From an uncultured Bacilli bacterium (GTDB lineage: Bacteria > Bacillota_I > Bacilli_A > ML615J-28 > CAG-313): 61,976 nt of DNA. Of this stretch, positions 17,522 to 26,967 are shown in pieces. The notes below the pieces were generated by a model. It did no database searches. It was not told the origin of the DNA and worked only from the letters and a program-made list of their open reading frames with translations. The stretch spans positions 1 through 61,976 of the forward strand of contig CAKONV010000012.1 of assembly GCA_934098295.1 (NCBI GenBank). The letters run 5' to 3'. A program made the translations under genes and the position numbers. The stretch's first letter is position 1, and the number at the start of each line of letters is the position of its first letter.

Positions 17522-19459
17522 TTACTCAATCATTTTATTTTCTTTTTCTTTTTGTTTTTTTCTCATTAAAACAATCTTAACGATAACTAAAACAATTGAT
17601 ATTCCTAAAATTACATAAACATAAACCATTTTCTTTATTTGAATGTTGCCTCTTATCACATTTCCAATAAAATTAGCATCACTAACAATAAAATTGCATT
17701 CAACTTTTGTTATATTACCATTCTCATCAGTGGCAATAAGAACAAATTGATGTTTGCCATTACTAACATTTTTTGAATAATATCGCTCTTGATCTAAATA
17801 AGTTTCAACCTTTACTTCTCCTAAAAAATTATCTTTAACTTCCCAAGTAATCATATCTAAGCTTTCATAAATTTCGTTGTTTTGAATGTTTAACTCCACT
17901 ATAGGTGGGGTAGTATCTACACAAAAAATTTGTACTTCTTTGGTATTCATATTACCTGTATAGTCTTTAACAGCATAAATTATTTTACCATTTTTTCCCG
18001 ATTTTATCTGTTTAATAAATTCTTCTTCACTTTCTTCTTGTTCGATATAATACTTACAATCTATGCTACAAGTTCTCGAATCGTTATCTGTTACTTTTAT
18101 CAGCTTTTTTAAATTTTCTACATTTACTAAAACATCATTAATATAAACTTTATCATCAACTTCAATTGTCGGTGGAGTTGTATCTTTAAGTTTAACCATT
18201 GTTAAAAATGGTTCACTTTCGTTATTAAACCTATCAATTCCCCTTACTTCAATATTCACAAAATTATTGATGTTTAAATAATCTTTTATATCATTTATGG
18301 GTTCATATTCTTCACTAAAAAAAGATAGAATTAGGGCTGGATTAGTATCTAAATTATCAAACACTTGAAAATACGTAGTAAAATCAACTTTTAACAAATC
18401 AACATCATCAATGATAATTTGTTCAATTCCGGTAACAACCGGTTTGGTCGTATCAATAAGTAAATACTTTTGAAAAAATTCTTCGGTTTTATTTTGAGAA
18501 GAATCAATAGCTACATAACCGACTATTAAAACATAATCTTTTTTAAATTTTTCGATTGCTTCCTTTAAGCTTATTCTTTTATCATTTTCATCATAATAAT
18601 AAATTATCGGTGTTATGTTATGATCATAATTATCACTTATTTCAATACTTGAAGAAAAATCAATATTGTCTAAATCCGTATCATAAACAGTATATTCATT
18701 TAAGCCAATAATTGTTGGTGAAATACTATCAACAACATTCACAACAATACTATAGCTAATATAATCTCCCGTAATAACATCAAAGACGCCAATTTGAAGA
18801 ATTTGAGTGCTAACAATACTGGTATCAATAGTTTTATCAATAAAAGTTACATATTCTTCTTTTTGTCTATTTTCAACCGTAAAAACCTCTTCTAAGGATG
18901 GTAGAGTTGTAAAAACATCAATTTTTAGGTTATCATTTATCCAACTTCCTTTAATTTTTTCTTGTTTATTTATTCTATACTCAATAAGATTATGACTTGT
19001 ATCAAATAAATAAATTTGAAGGTTTTGATAATCAAATAACGTTGTAATGTTATCAATTTTTTTATTGGCTATAAAAGTTATTTTACATAAATTGTTTTTA
19101 TAGCTCGAATAATATCCTGTGCTTATATCATCTTTAATCATTTCCACATATAATGTTTTTTCATTATATAATTTGTTCATAACAAAAGAATTAAAAATAG
19201 AATGACTATCTAAATAAAAATAGTTACCTTCAATTTGTTTAGGTGTTAATAATTCTTTATTATAATCATACCTTACGATTGCTTCTACTAAACCAGCAAA
19301 TTTAGGTAAATCAATGGCGATTTCTACGGAATCACCTTTTTCAACTTGTTTTTTGTCATAAACAATATAAGCATCTATTTCTTCCATAGCCCTAATAGGC
19401 CGATTGGAAATAATCACACAAAAAGTAAAAAACACAATAACCAACCAATATTTTTTCAT
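17522..19459 (-). CDS. Membrane-anchored surface protein with cohesin-like and Ig-like domains
   Basis: A 645-residue exported protein. It has an N-terminal signal peptide (MKKYWLVIVFFTFCVIIS, about 1-24). A beta domain follows with AYIVYDKKQVEKGDSVEIAIDL and YDYNKELL, which resembles cohesin-type carbohydrate/dockerin-binding folds (about 28-150). Then come about four Ig-like modules of the DUF5011/HYR kind, each opening with DxTxPxI-type strands (DSISPTIIGL, DTTKPVVTGI, DTTPPTIEVD, DTTPPIVELN). It ends with one C-terminal membrane helix (about 612-632) and a basic tail, so the body faces outward. The function is unknown; adhesion or surface assembly is plausible. No clear promoter is visible between it and the pfkA terminator. 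Confidence 0.8.
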   Translation of the reverse strand: MKKYWLVIVFFTFCVIISNRPIRAMEEIDAYIVYDKKQVEKGDSVEIAIDLPKFAGLVEAIVRYDYNKELLTPKQIEGNYFYLDSHSIFNSFVMNKLYNEKTLYVEMIKDDISTGYYSSYKNNLCKITFIANKKIDNITTLFDYQNLQIYLFDTSHNLIEYRINKQEKIKGSWINDNLKIDVFTTLPSLEEVFTVENRQKEEYVTFIDKTIDTSIVSTQILQIGVFDVITGDYISYSIVVNVVDSISPTIIGLNEYTVYDTDLDNIDFSSSIEISDNYDHNITPIIYYYDENDKRISLKEAIEKFKKDYVLIVGYVAIDSSQNKTEEFFQKYLLIDTTKPVVTGIEQIIIDDVDLLKVDFTTYFQVFDNLDTNPALILSFFSEEYEPINDIKDYLNINNFVNIEVRGIDRFNNESEPFLTMVKLKDTTPPTIEVDDKVYINDVLVNVENLKKLIKVTDNDSRTCSIDCKYYIEQEESEEEFIKQIKSGKNGKIIYAVKDYTGNMNTKEVQIFCVDTTPPIVELNIQNNEIYESLDMITWEVKDNFLGEVKVETYLDQERYYSKNVSNGKHQFVLIATDENGNITKVECNFIVSDANFIGNVIRGNIQIKKMVYVYVILGISIVLVIVKIVLMRKKQKEKENKMIE

Positions 19460-19474
19460 TTTCTTTTTTCCCCT

Positions 19475-19500
19475 TTTTTAATATTTTAAAATATTAAAAA
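19475..19500. repeat. 26-bp perfect AT-only palindrome before the surface-protein gene
   Basis: The arms TTTTTAATATTTT (19475-19487) and AAAATATTAAAAA (19488-19500) are exact complements with no loop. On the minus strand it lies directly before the Shine-Dalgarno (AGGGG) of the 17522-19459 gene. It could be an operator or an RNA structure near the start codon. Confidence 0.6.
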
Positions 19501-19555
19501 GTAAAAAAAGAAAGAAAAAAGGTAATTCTGATTATTTATTTTTTAAATAAAAATT

Positions 19556-19588
19556 AAAATACGGATTTTTTTAAAGAATCCGTATTTT
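19556..19588 (-). terminator. pfkA terminator
   Basis: A 12-bp perfect stem AAAATACGGATT / AATCCGTATTTT with a 9-nt loop and an AATTTTTATTT tail on the minus strand. Confidence 0.85.
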
Positions 19589-19607
19589 AATATTAATGTT
19601 ATATAAC

Positions 19608-20576
19608 TTATCTAACATCTGAATTTAATTTTATTGCATATTTTCTAAAGACATTTTTCTTCATTTGGAAAAGTTTATCAAATGGTGTCGTTACAATTTC
19701 ATTGTTTACAACGCCAATGCATTCACCATTAATGCCATCTAGTAAAGAAGTTACAGCAGCATCTCCTAAACGAGTTGCAAGAATACGATCGAATGGAGTA
19801 GGAATACCACCACGTTGGATATGACCAAGAATAGTAGCTCTAGAATCAAATCCTGTTTCATTGTTAATACGTTTTGCTAAGGCAGCAACATCCGTAATAT
19901 GTTCAGTAATAACTAATAATAAACGTTTACGGCCTTCTTCTTTGGCGTGTTCAACGAACTTAACGATTTCATCATCACTCATACGATCATCAGATGTAAC
20001 AATTAAATCAGCACCAGCAGCAACTCCGGCAGCGTAAGCAATATCGCCACAATAACGTCCCATAACTTCAATTACTGAGCAACGATGATGGGAGTTACAA
20101 GTATCACGTAATTTATCAATGGCATCAACAGCTGTATTGACAGCAGTGTGGAAACCAATTGTGTAATCTGTTGCTGGAATATCATTATCAATAGTTCCTG
20201 GTAAACCTACGCAATTTATGCCTAATTTGCATAGTTTTAAAGCACCATGATATGTTCCATCTCCTCCTATTACTACTAATGCATCAATTCCCAATTTCTT
20301 TAAATTGGAAGCACCTTGTTCTGCAACTTCATCTTTAGCGAACTCTGGTAAACGAGCTGTTCCTAAAATTGTGCCTCCACGATTTAAAATATTAGTTACA
20401 CTACCACGATCCATTTTAAAAATGTCATTATTTACAAGGCCTTGATATCCATTGTTAATTCCATAAACCTCTAAATTATGACTAAGAGCTGAACGAACAA
20501 CCGCTCTAATCGCAGCATTCATTCCTGGAGCATCGCCACCAGATGATAGTACAGCTACTTTATTAATTTTTGCCAT
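19608..20576 (-). CDS. pfkA: ATP-dependent 6-phosphofructokinase
   Basis: A 322-residue enzyme of the bacterial PfkA family. It has VLSSGGDAPGMNAAIRAVVR (ATP site), VIGGDGTYHGALKL, the catalytic LPGTIDNDIPATDYTIGF, EVMGRYCGDIA and ILGHIQRGGIPTPFDRILATRLG. It phosphorylates fructose-6-phosphate, the committed step of glycolysis. It has its own near-consensus promoter, RBS GGAGG and terminator. It lies directly downstream of the glycogen operon, so glucose-1-phosphate released by GlgP can feed this step. Confidence 0.97.
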   Translation of the reverse strand: MAKINKVAVLSSGGDAPGMNAAIRAVVRSALSHNLEVYGINNGYQGLVNNDIFKMDRGSVTNILNRGGTILGTARLPEFAKDEVAEQGASNLKKLGIDALVVIGGDGTYHGALKLCKLGINCVGLPGTIDNDIPATDYTIGFHTAVNTAVDAIDKLRDTCNSHHRCSVIEVMGRYCGDIAYAAGVAAGADLIVTSDDRMSDDEIVKFVEHAKEEGRKRLLLVITEHITDVAALAKRINNETGFDSRATILGHIQRGGIPTPFDRILATRLGDAAVTSLLDGINGECIGVVNNEIVTTPFDKLFQMKKNVFRKYAIKLNSDVR

Positions 20577-20621
20577 ATAATAACCTCCGTCTTATAAAAA
20601 GTTAAGTTTTAAATCTCTATT

Positions 20622-20651
20622 ATTATACTACTTTTTATCATTTTTAGTCAA
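20622..20651 (-). promoter_or_regulatory. pfkA promoter
   Basis: Minus strand TTGACT (20651-20646), 18-base spacer, TATAAT (20627-20622). Confidence 0.75.
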
Positions 20652-20662
20652 ATTTTTTACAA

Positions 20663-23083
20663 CTACTTTAATTTTTTTAAATTCCATATATTTTTAGCAT
20701 ATTCTTCAATGCTACGATCAGCCGCAAATCTTCCTGCTTCCGATATATTTATAACTGACATTTGTTGAAATTTCTTTTGGTCACGATATATTTGGTCCAT
20801 TTTATGATATACTTCGATATAGTTTTCAAAATCGGCCAAACACATATATTGGTCAGCAATTCCTGAGGATGTAAGTAAATAATCTACAATATTTTGGAAA
20901 CTCTTACCGGCAAAACCAACTTTTAATCGATCAACAACTTTTCTTAAATCTTTATTATTATTATAGTAATAAGTTGAATTGTATCCATTCTTGAATAGTT
21001 CATCGCTTTCTTTAGCACTCATACCAAAGATGAATATATTATCAGAGCCGACAGAATCACAAATTTCAACGTTAGCTCCATCCATGGTACCAAAAGTAAC
21101 AGCACCATTGATCATGAATTTCATATTACTAGTTCCACTAGCTTCAAATCCAGCTAAACTGATTTGTTCACTGATTTCGCTTGCTGGTATTAACATTTCG
21201 GCAGTAGTAACACAATAGTCTTCAATAAAGGCGACGTTTAATTTCTTTTTAATTTCTGGGTGCATGCTAATATCTTTAGAAATATAATTAATTAATTCAA
21301 TTACTTCTTTAGCATGATAATATCCTGGAGCAGCCTTAGCACCAAAAATATATGTTTGTGGCGTAACATCGGCTGAAGGATCTTCTATTAAAATATTATA
21401 CAAATAAATAATCTTTAATACATTTAATAATTGTCTTTTATAAGCATGAAGTCTTTTAACTTGAACATCAAAACGGGTTGATGGATCAATAACGATTCCT
21501 TGTTTTTTGTACAACCAATTGGCAAAATCGCATTTATTTTGATATTTGATTTTTACAAGTTCTTCTAATACTTTTTCATCATCCACATATGCTCTAAATT
21601 TTTTTAATTCGTCTGCATGCATATACCATTCATGACCAATTTTTTCATCAAGTAACTTAGCCAGGCGTCTATTTGATTGATTAAGCCAACGTCTATGGGC
21701 AATACCATTAGTTACATTTGTAAATTTATTTTTATCTAATAAATAGAATTCTTTAAAAATACTTCTTTTGATAATATCGCTATGAAGAGCAGAAACGCCA
21801 TTTACAGAATGACTTCCAAGCACGCATAAATTAGCCATTCGAATGTGATTATCGCCAATTAATGATAATTTATTAATTCGATCCCAATCACCAGGATATA
21901 ATGCCCACATTTGTTCCATAAATCGACGATTTATTTCTAAAATTATTTGGTATATTCTAGGAATTGTACGATGAACTAAATCTTCATTCCATGTTTCTAA
22001 AGCTTCAGCCATAACCGTGTGATTGGTATAAGCCACAGTTTTAGTTACAATTGACCAAGCCTCATCCCAACCAAGTCCTAAATCATCCATTAAAATACGC
22101 ATAAGTTCGGGAATTGCTAGAGCTGGATGAGTATCATTAATATGAATAGCAGCTTTTAAAGGTAACGTTCTAATATCGCCATATCTTTTAATATGATCAT
22201 TTACAATGTTTTGAATGGAAGCAGAAACTAAAAAGTATTGTTGTTTCAATCTTAACGTTTTTCCAGCCGTATGATCATCAGATGGGTATAAAACTTTTGT
22301 AATAACTTCAGCTTGACTATTCTTTTCCATGGCTTTTTCATAATCACCTTGGCTAAAAGAAGTCATATCAAAAGTGTTAATACTTCTTGAACGCCATAGT
22401 CTTAATGTTGATACAATTTGCGAATCAGCCCCTGAAATTAATAAATCGTAAGGCATTGCCTCAACTACAGTATCATCATGATAGTCGGTAACCAAATGAC
22501 CGTTTTCTTCTCTTTGACTTACCCAACCACCAAAACGTACCTTTAAGACACGGTCACTACGAGGTGTAAGCCAAACCTCACCACCTGGTAACCATACATC
22601 TGGCATTTCGGTTTGCCATCCATCAATGATTTTTTGTTTAAAAAGACCATATTCATAGCGTAAAGAAAAGCCCATAGCTGGATATTCTAGACTAGCTAGG
22701 CTATCCATAAAACAAGCAGCAAGTCTGCCTAAACCACCATTACCAAGACCAGCATCAGGTTCCATTTCATATAAGCTAGTTAAATCAACTTTCATTTCTT
22801 TTAAAGCTTTAGTGTATTCATCTACTAGCCCTAAATTATATAAATTGGTTTTTAAACTACGACCTAATAAAAATTCCATGCACAAATAATAGACTCTTTT
22901 ACTTTTTTGTTCCTTTAATTTTTTATTAAACTCTCGCTTTTTTTCTAGAAGCAAATCGACAACGGTCATACTTACAGCTTTATATAACTGATCTTGTGAA
23001 GCATCAGTTGGTACGACACCAAAGTAACGTGTAAGTTTATCTTCTATATTTTTCTTGATTATACTTTTAGTACTGTCTATCAA
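20663..23083 (-). CDS. glgP: Glycogen phosphorylase
   Basis: An 806-residue GT35 family enzyme. It has YLCMEFLLGRSLKTNLYNLG, GNGGLGRLAACFMDS, HINDTHPALAIPELMR and, near the C-terminus, EASGTSNMKFMINGA, in which Lys 655 is the predicted pyridoxal-phosphate Schiff-base residue. It releases glucose-1-phosphate from the non-reducing ends of glycogen. It is last in glgB-glgC-glgD-glgA-glgP, the Bacillus order. A 13-bp intercistronic hairpin precedes it. Stop is TAG. Confidence 0.97.
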   Translation of the reverse strand: MIDSTKSIIKKNIEDKLTRYFGVVPTDASQDQLYKAVSMTVVDLLLEKKREFNKKLKEQKSKRVYYLCMEFLLGRSLKTNLYNLGLVDEYTKALKEMKVDLTSLYEMEPDAGLGNGGLGRLAACFMDSLASLEYPAMGFSLRYEYGLFKQKIIDGWQTEMPDVWLPGGEVWLTPRSDRVLKVRFGGWVSQREENGHLVTDYHDDTVVEAMPYDLLISGADSQIVSTLRLWRSRSINTFDMTSFSQGDYEKAMEKNSQAEVITKVLYPSDDHTAGKTLRLKQQYFLVSASIQNIVNDHIKRYGDIRTLPLKAAIHINDTHPALAIPELMRILMDDLGLGWDEAWSIVTKTVAYTNHTVMAEALETWNEDLVHRTIPRIYQIILEINRRFMEQMWALYPGDWDRINKLSLIGDNHIRMANLCVLGSHSVNGVSALHSDIIKRSIFKEFYLLDKNKFTNVTNGIAHRRWLNQSNRRLAKLLDEKIGHEWYMHADELKKFRAYVDDEKVLEELVKIKYQNKCDFANWLYKKQGIVIDPSTRFDVQVKRLHAYKRQLLNVLKIIYLYNILIEDPSADVTPQTYIFGAKAAPGYYHAKEVIELINYISKDISMHPEIKKKLNVAFIEDYCVTTAEMLIPASEISEQISLAGFEASGTSNMKFMINGAVTFGTMDGANVEICDSVGSDNIFIFGMSAKESDELFKNGYNSTYYYNNNKDLRKVVDRLKVGFAGKSFQNIVDYLLTSSGIADQYMCLADFENYIEVYHKMDQIYRDQKKFQQMSVINISEAGRFAADRSIEEYAKNIWNLKKLK

Positions 23084-23104
23084 AGGTTACCTCCCTACAA
23101 ATCA

Positions 23105-23137
23105 AATCATATATAAAATTTTCATTTATATATGATT
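23105..23137 (-). repeat. Intercistronic hairpin between glgA and glgP
   Basis: The arms AATCATATATAAA (23105-23117) and TTTATATATGATT (23125-23137) are a perfect 13-bp AT-rich inverted repeat with a 7-nt loop. No T-run follows on the minus strand, so an mRNA-processing or stability element is more likely than a terminator. Confidence 0.55.
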
Positions 23138-23156
23138 CAATCTATTATTTATTTTT

Positions 23157-24605
23157 TTAATTTAATACTTTTTTATACATTTCAATATATGATTTTGCCG
23201 ATTGTGACCAACTAAAATCAACACTCATAACTTTTTGAACTTTTTTATTAAAATCATCAGATTTATAATCATTGATAGCTCTTTGAACCATTTCTACTAA
23301 ACTATTAGCATCATAACCGGAGAAAGTATAGCCATTACCATTTTTTAAAGAAAAATCAATAATACTATCTTTCAATCCACCAGTTTGTCTAACTAGAGGA
23401 ATACTACCATAACGAGACGCAATCATTTGACTTAAGCCACAAGGTTCACTTGTTGATGGCATTAAAAATAAATCACTTGAGGCATATATTTTACGAGCTA
23501 AATCTTGATTAAAAGCTAAAATAACCTTGAAACGATTATTATATTTAGATTCCATATCTTTTAAAAAGCCCTCATAATAAGAGTCACCTGTTCCTAAAAC
23601 AACAAGTTGCAAATCCATTTCCATTAGTTTTTCAAATGAAGCTTTTAAAATATCTAAACCTTTGTGCCATACAAGTCTTGATATCATCGCAATTAAAGGA
23701 ACATTTTCTACAACCGGTAAGCCAAGCATTTTTTGAAGTTCCATCTTATTTACTTTTTTATCAGAAAAATCTTTTTTATCATAATTTTTAAATAAAGCTT
23801 TATCACTCTTAGGATTATAGAAAAGGGTATCAATGCCATTTAAAATTCCACATAATTTGCCTTCATCAGCGATTCTAGTAACTTCACTTTCTAGACCATG
23901 AGCAAATTCTTTAGTTTTAATTTCTTCAGCATAAGTTGGGCTAACTGTTGTTACAACATTTGAGCATTCCATAGCACCTTTCATGATATTAATATTTCCA
24001 TCATATTCTAATAAATAAGCATCATTATTACTAATGCCAAATACATCTTCTAAAATATCATGATCATTGCGGTAAATGCCTTGATATTCAATATTATGAA
24101 TGGTAAAAATTCGTTTTACATTTTTAAATAATTCATAATTATAATACAATGTTCTTAAATATACAGAAACTAAACCTGTTTGCCAGTCATGACAATGAAT
24201 GATATCAGGAATTTCATTTAAATAAATCATTACTTCAATAGCTGCCTTACTGAAGAAAGCAAAACGTTCAGCATCGTCAAAATAACCATAGAAGCGTTCT
24301 CTTTTAAAATAATATTCATTATCAATAAAATAATATTTTACGCCAGCGTCTTCATATTTAAAAATTCCACAGTATTGTTTTCGCCAAGAAAGATTAACAA
24401 TTGTTTGCCCAACATATACTAACTTATTGGCAAAATCTTTAGAAATGGTACTGTAAAGAGGTAGATAAACATCTACTTCCCAAGTGTTTTTTTCAGCTTT
24501 AACAATTTTTTTAGGTAAGCTACCTACAACTTCTCCTAAACCACCAGAAGTGAAGAATGGTTGACACTCTGATGCCACATAAGCGATTTTTTTCTTTTCA
24601 TTCAT
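23157..24605 (-). CDS. glgA: Glycogen synthase (ADP-glucose type)
   Basis: A 482-residue GT5 glucosyltransferase. The N-terminal lobe begins KIAYVASECQPFFTSGGLGEVVGSLPK. IHCHDWQTGLVSVYLR and IFTIHNIEYQGIYRNDH follow. The C-terminal GT-B lobe has PLIAMISRLVWHKGLDIL and MPSTSEPCGLSQMIASRYGSIPLVR. It extends alpha-1,4-glucan from ADP-glucose. Odd point: the usual KxGGL nucleotide-sugar motif reads TSGGL, with Thr where the Lys normally is. It follows glgD by 44 bases in the operon. Confidence 0.96.
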   Translation of the reverse strand: MNEKKKIAYVASECQPFFTSGGLGEVVGSLPKKIVKAEKNTWEVDVYLPLYSTISKDFANKLVYVGQTIVNLSWRKQYCGIFKYEDAGVKYYFIDNEYYFKRERFYGYFDDAERFAFFSKAAIEVMIYLNEIPDIIHCHDWQTGLVSVYLRTLYYNYELFKNVKRIFTIHNIEYQGIYRNDHDILEDVFGISNNDAYLLEYDGNINIMKGAMECSNVVTTVSPTYAEEIKTKEFAHGLESEVTRIADEGKLCGILNGIDTLFYNPKSDKALFKNYDKKDFSDKKVNKMELQKMLGLPVVENVPLIAMISRLVWHKGLDILKASFEKLMEMDLQLVVLGTGDSYYEGFLKDMESKYNNRFKVILAFNQDLARKIYASSDLFLMPSTSEPCGLSQMIASRYGSIPLVRQTGGLKDSIIDFSLKNGNGYTFSGYDANSLVEMVQRAINDYKSDDFNKKVQKVMSVDFSWSQSAKSYIEMYKKVLN

Positions 24606-24649
24606 TTTTTAGTTCCTCCATTTTTTATTTTTTTATATTTTTATACTTT

Positions 24650-25765
24650 TTAAACAGTAGCATATTTACCAAGATAATATGGTACCTTTTCACAGCCACT
24701 AAGAACATTACGGTCTCTAATTGATACATTCTTGTCCGTAATTACATGATCTAATTTACAACTGGAACCAACAATTGTATCTTGCATCAAAATGCAATTA
24801 GATATTACAGTGCCTTTTTCCACCTTTACGCCTCTAAATAAAATACTATTTATAACGGTACCTTCGATTTCACAAGCATCAGCAATAAAACTATTACTAA
24901 CTTGAGCATCTTTACCATATCTAGTTGGAGCCGAATCTCTAACCTTTGTATAAATTCTACAATCAGGATTGCCAAATAATTCTTGACGAATATTTTTATT
25001 AAGTAATAACATATTACCGTGATAATAATTTTCCATTGAATTCATATGTAAATAGATTCCTTGGTAATTATAACCATATATTTTTAAAGTTTTAATATTA
25101 GCATAGATTACATCTCTTTGAAAACTTGTAGCCCCGGTTGTTACCGCATCGGTTAAAAGAGTTTGAAGGAGTCTTCTTTTAATTACCCATACATTTAAAG
25201 AAACATTAGCTAAAGAATCTATTTTTGCCTTTAAAGTAGCGCTTGTAACTCTTGAAGTTTCATCTAAATTTATTGTCATATGTGATTTTAAATCTTCAGT
25301 AACTTTCTTTTGTTGATAAACAATCGTAATATCCGCACCGCTAGATAAGTGGGCTTCTAAAACATCATTGTAATTTATAACATTAACACTATCACAATCT
25401 GTTAGTACAACATCATCTTCTTTTGATTTGCTGACGTAGCCAATAACGCTTTTTAAAGCTTCAAAACGATTTTCATATAGGAAATCGCTACGATAACTAC
25501 TGTATGGTGGAAAAATAATTAATCCGCCATTTTTTCTAGATAAATCCCAATCTCTACCTGAGCCTACATGGTCCATTAAAGATTGATAATTTTTTTGAGT
25601 TAATACGCCAACATTGCTCATTCCTGCATTTACAAAATTGGATAAGGTGAAATCTATCAAACGGTATCTACCACCGAAAGGAATGGATGCTGATGTTCTT
25701 TTTCTTGTCAATTCATCGATAGTTTCATTATGGATATTAGAAAAAATAATACCTAATGCTGACAT
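24650..25765 (-). CDS. glgD: Glucose-1-phosphate adenylyltransferase regulatory subunit GlgD
   Basis: A 371-residue homologue of GlgC. It keeps SIPFGGRYRLIDFTLSNFVNAGMSNVGVLTQ and the C-terminal left-handed beta-helix (hexapeptide-type repeats, about 285-360), but lacks the catalytic GGxGxRL loop, reading IFSNIHNET there. In Firmicutes GlgD forms a heterotetramer with GlgC and raises its activity. It starts one base after the glgC stop with its RBS (GTGAGGT) inside glgC. Confidence 0.95.
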   Translation of the reverse strand: MSALGIIFSNIHNETIDELTRKRTSASIPFGGRYRLIDFTLSNFVNAGMSNVGVLTQKNYQSLMDHVGSGRDWDLSRKNGGLIIFPPYSSYRSDFLYENRFEALKSVIGYVSKSKEDDVVLTDCDSVNVINYNDVLEAHLSSGADITIVYQQKKVTEDLKSHMTINLDETSRVTSATLKAKIDSLANVSLNVWVIKRRLLQTLLTDAVTTGATSFQRDVIYANIKTLKIYGYNYQGIYLHMNSMENYYHGNMLLLNKNIRQELFGNPDCRIYTKVRDSAPTRYGKDAQVSNSFIADACEIEGTVINSILFRGVKVEKGTVISNCILMQDTIVGSSCKLDHVITDKNVSIRDRNVLSGCEKVPYYLGKYATV

Positions 25766-25766
25766 T

Positions 25767-26963
25767 TTATTTTACCTCACTTTCATCTTCTAAATTCTCG
25801 CCTTGAGGAACAATTGTTTCACTTATTACATCATAATTACGACCAATTACCGTAATATCAACATTATTCGCTTTTGGAGCACCTATTAAAGACCTAGCTC
25901 CAATATGAACATTCTCATCAATAATGCTGTAATCAACAACAGCTCCATCTTCAATAATAGTATTAGCAAATATTACACTATCGCGAACAATAGCATCTTT
26001 ACCAACAACAACATTAGAGCCAATTATACTATTAATTACCGTACCATAAATTTTAGCACCACTAGTGATTAGCGATTCTTCTACTTTTGCCCCACTAGCT
26101 ATATATTGTGGTTCAATACCCATATTTCTTGAATATATTTTCCAATAAGAATCATAAATATCAAAAGCAGGATTTTCACCTAATAAATCTTGATTGGCTT
26201 CCCATAGACTCTTAATTGTTCCAACATCTTTCCAATAACCTTTGAATGGATATGCCATCATTTTTTCGTGTTTATTAAGCATATTAGGGATAATGTTTTT
26301 ACCAAAATCATTGTTTGAATTTTTATCTTTAGCATCTTCTTTTAAATATTTAAAAAGTTTTTCTCTTTTAAAGATATAAATTCCCATGGAAGCTTTATTA
26401 CTTTTAGGATGAGCAGGTTTTTCCTCAAACTCTACTATTCTGTTATTTTCATCAGTATTCATAATACCAAATCTACTTGCTTCTTCAATTGGCACTTCTA
26501 ATACTGCGATTGTGCAATCAGCATCATTTTTAATGTGATCTTCTAACATCTTTTGATAATCCATCTTATAAATATGATCTCCTGAAAGAATTAAAACATG
26601 ATCAGGATTATAATTTTCAATGAAATTAATATTTTGATAAATTGCATTAGCTGTTCCTTTATACCATTCCATCGAGTTTTTAGCTTGATATGGTGGTAAA
26701 ACATGAACACCTCCAAAAGTTCTATCTAAATCCCATGGTTGTCCATTACCGATATATTCGTTTAATATTAGCGGTTGGTATTGAGTCAAAACTCCAACCG
26801 TATCAATTTTTGAATTTACACAGTTTGATAATGTAAAGTCAATGATTCGATATTTGGCACCAAAGGATACCGCTGGTTTTGCAACCTTTGTTGTTAAAGC
26901 CTTTAATCTACTTCCTTGTCCACCAGCTAATAACATTGCAATGCACTTTTTATGATTATACAT
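25767..26963 (-). CDS. glgC: Glucose-1-phosphate adenylyltransferase catalytic subunit
   Basis: A 398-residue nucleotidyltransferase. It has MLLAGGQGSRLKALT (nucleotide loop), KPAVSFGAKYRIIDFTLSN, GTANAIYQN, ILSGDHIYKMDY (metal-binding Asp), VEFEEKP and a C-terminal beta-helix. It makes ADP-glucose from ATP and glucose-1-phosphate, the first step of glycogen synthesis. It follows glgB by four bases and precedes glgD. Confidence 0.97.
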   Translation of the reverse strand: MYNHKKCIAMLLAGGQGSRLKALTTKVAKPAVSFGAKYRIIDFTLSNCVNSKIDTVGVLTQYQPLILNEYIGNGQPWDLDRTFGGVHVLPPYQAKNSMEWYKGTANAIYQNINFIENYNPDHVLILSGDHIYKMDYQKMLEDHIKNDADCTIAVLEVPIEEASRFGIMNTDENNRIVEFEEKPAHPKSNKASMGIYIFKREKLFKYLKEDAKDKNSNNDFGKNIIPNMLNKHEKMMAYPFKGYWKDVGTIKSLWEANQDLLGENPAFDIYDSYWKIYSRNMGIEPQYIASGAKVEESLITSGAKIYGTVINSIIGSNVVVGKDAIVRDSVIFANTIIEDGAVVDYSIIDENVHIGARSLIGAPKANNVDITVIGRNYDVISETIVPQGENLEDESEVK

Positions 26964-26967
26964 TTCT

